A stretch of DNA of 6,152 bases from Betaproteobacteria bacterium (GTDB lineage Bacteria; Desulfobacterota; Desulfovibrionia; Desulfovibrionales; Desulfovibrionaceae): assembly GCA_009778295.1 (NCBI GenBank), contig WRKB01000227.1, positions 1 through 6,152 on the forward strand, written 5' to 3'. This document shows positions 4,776 to 6,152 of this stretch, in pieces. Position 1 is the first letter of the stretch; every line of letters starts with the position of its first letter. The notes under the pieces are model-generated. The model saw nothing but the letters and a program-made list of their open reading frames with translations. It searched no databases and had not been told where the DNA came from. A program made the translations under genes and the position numbers.

Positions 4776-6152
4776 GACATCTCCCGGCTTCTTTTTCTCC
4801 CGTAGCGAAGCCCGGCGGATTTTCCATCTGGCCGCACCCGTGTTTTTCGCCCAGTTGAGCCAGATGCTGATGGGAGTTGTGGACACGGTCATGACCGGCC
4901 ATTACCGCACCACGGATATGGCGGCTGTGGCGGTGGCGGCCTCTATTTGGGTGCCGGTGAGCCTGTTCGGCATCGGCGTCATGCTGGCGCTCACGCCGCT
5001 GATTGCGCAACGCCTGGGAGCCGGTGACAGGAAAAGCGTACCGCACTTGCTGCGCCAAGGCGTTATGCTGGCACTGGCGCTTTCCGTGCCGCTTATTGCC
5101 ACCTTGCTCTTCTTTGCCCGCAATATCCACTGGTTTGGCCTGGAGCACGAACTGGCCAGGATCGCGGCGGGCTTCCTGCGCGCCATCGCTTGCGGATTGC
5201 CGGGTTTTCTGCTCTTTATCGCCGTGCGCGGCCTGCTGGACGGCGATGCGCGCACGCGTCCCGCCATGCTGATTTCGTTCTGTGGCCTGTTGCTGAACAT
5301 TCCCTGCAATTATCTGCTGATTTACGGACGCTGCGGCCTGCCGGAACTGGGCGGCATAGGGAGCGGCGTCTCCACGGCCATAGCCCACTGGTTCATGGGT
5401 GCGGCTCTTGTCTGCTACACGCGCGGATCAGCCTCCTACAAAGACCTGCGGCCGCTGTATGCGCCTTTGTGGCGCGGCCTGCCAGGGGCGCCGCGTCTGG
5501 ACTTGTGCCTCATGGCGCGCATTCTGCGCATCGGCGTGCCGGGCGCGCTGTCCTTGCTGTTTGAAGTGACCTGTTTCACTATCTGCCCGCTTTTGCTGGC
5601 CCCTTTGGGTACGACCGTCGTCGCCGGGCATCAGGTGGCCATGAGCGTTACCAACCTGTTGTTCATGATCCCGCTTTCCCTGTGCATTACGTCCACCATC
5701 CGCGTCGGGCGCTGCCTGGGCGAAGGCAATCCCGTTGCGGGACAAACCGTAAGCTGGACAGCGCTCGGTTCGGGTTTTGTCATGGCCTGCGCCACCTGCA
5801 CCGGCATCATCCTGTTGCGCTACGAAATAACGGGTCTGTATACGAATGACCCCCAAGTGCGGGAATTGGCGGCAACGCTTTTGCTCTATACGGCGGCCTT
5901 CCAACTGGTGGACGCCGTCCAGATCATCTGCCTGGGGTCGTTACGAGGCTATAACGACACGCTGTTTATCTCCATGGCGAGTTTCGGGGGCTATTGCTGT
6001 CTGGGACTGCCGCTGGGCATTGTGCTGGCGCGCACGGATCTGCTTGCGCCGCAGATGGGCGCGGCAGGCTTCTGGGCAGCCTTTGTGATCTGCTTGAGTT
6101 CGCTGGCGCTTGTCTTTCTGTGGCGGCTGCGGCGCCTGCACCGGCTAGGGCC
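4768..6152 (+). CDS. MATE-family multidrug/metabolite efflux transporter, NorM branch (3' end cut by the window)
   Basis: An uninterrupted frame gives 461 codons to the window edge. MATE proteins usually have about 450-480 residues, so only a short tail is missing. These inner-membrane antiporters have 12 helices in two pseudo-symmetric halves and export organic cations or metabolites using Na+ or H+. The N-half shows AQLSQMLMGVVDTVMTGH (28-45), PLIAQRLGAGD (77-87) and a GLPELGGIGSGV segment (190-201). The C-half shows LFEVTCF (264-270), AGHQVAMSV (286-294), TIRVGRCLGEGNP (310-322) and FQLVDAVQ..GSLRGYNDT (378-398). Asp39, Glu266 and Asp382 line up with the cation-site Asp36, Glu255 and Asp371 of Vibrio cholerae NorM, so transport should be intact. 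The ATG overlaps the mqnD stop by 8 bases and has no Shine-Dalgarno sequence upstream, which points to translational coupling. The substrate is unknown, so norM is not assigned. Confidence 0.93.
   Translation, partial: MPRTSPGFFFSRSEARRIFHLAAPVFFAQLSQMLMGVVDTVMTGHYRTTDMAAVAVAASIWVPVSLFGIGVMLALTPLIAQRLGAGDRKSVPHLLRQGVMLALALSVPLIATLLFFARNIHWFGLEHELARIAAGFLRAIACGLPGFLLFIAVRGLLDGDARTRPAMLISFCGLLLNIPCNYLLIYGRCGLPELGGIGSGVSTAIAHWFMGAALVCYTRGSASYKDLRPLYAPLWRGLPGAPRLDLCLMARILRIGVPGALSLLFEVTCFTICPLLLAPLGTTVVAGHQVAMSVTNLLFMIPLSLCITSTIRVGRCLGEGNPVAGQTVSWTALGSGFVMACATCTGIILLRYEITGLYTNDPQVRELAATLLLYTAAFQLVDAVQIICLGSLRGYNDTLFISMASFGGYCCLGLPLGIVLARTDLLAPQMGAAGFWAAFVICLSSLALVFLWRLRRLHRLG

Noticed and set aside
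4660..5388. Minus-strand open frame of 242 codons across the mqnD-MATE junction
   Set aside because: It is antisense to two well-supported genes and is rich in His, Gln and Arg with no domain pattern.
1..6152. Mobile element, CRISPR array, tRNA or rRNA, or defence system
   Set aside because: I saw no transposase, integrase, regular direct repeats, RNA gene or known defence domain. Gene spacing is tight and all six genes are recognisable housekeeping, envelope or transport families.

Overview
The window reads as chromosomal DNA from a GC-rich, Gram-negative, probably anaerobic bacterium. A Desulfovibrio-like sulfate reducer (Desulfovibrionaceae) is my best guess. That rests on protein flavour, the futalosine route to menaquinone and an AlgI-type acetylation locus; no rRNA or other taxonomic marker is present, so it is inference. 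There are six protein genes and no RNA gene, CRISPR array, insertion sequence or phage gene.

Layout. Four genes lie on the minus strand on the left, in transcription order mqnE (3848 to 2727), a divergent nagB-like sugar-phosphate deaminase/isomerase (2665 to 1646), an algI-type membrane O-acyltransferase (1518 to 136), and the first 42 codons of a secreted AlgJ/AlgX/DHHW-like protein (126 to the window edge). Two genes lie on the plus strand on the right: mqnD (3939 to 4775) and a NorM-type MATE transporter (4768 to the window edge), overlapping by 8 bases. The two groups diverge from a 90-base region at 3849-3938.

Function. MqnE (aminofutalosine synthase) and MqnD (1,4-dihydroxy-6-naphthoate synthase) catalyse an early and a late step of the futalosine pathway to menaquinone, the quinone of anaerobic respiration. 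Their divergent arrangement suggests coordinated expression; mqnA, mqnB and mqnC homologues must be elsewhere. The MATE gene has no visible ribosome binding site and is probably translated by coupling to mqnD. The AlgI-like protein and its downstream partner look like a two-part machine that O-acetylates a cell-surface or secreted polysaccharide.

Most of the window is conventional. The points most worth a second look are the NagB-like protein, which keeps several catalytic residues but has Arg in place of a catalytic Asp and carries an insertion and a tail; an 11-bp perfect inverted repeat just upstream of algI that can also fold into a competing GNRA-loop hairpin; and the tight mqnD-MATE coupling. 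I did not find a clearly new multi-gene system.
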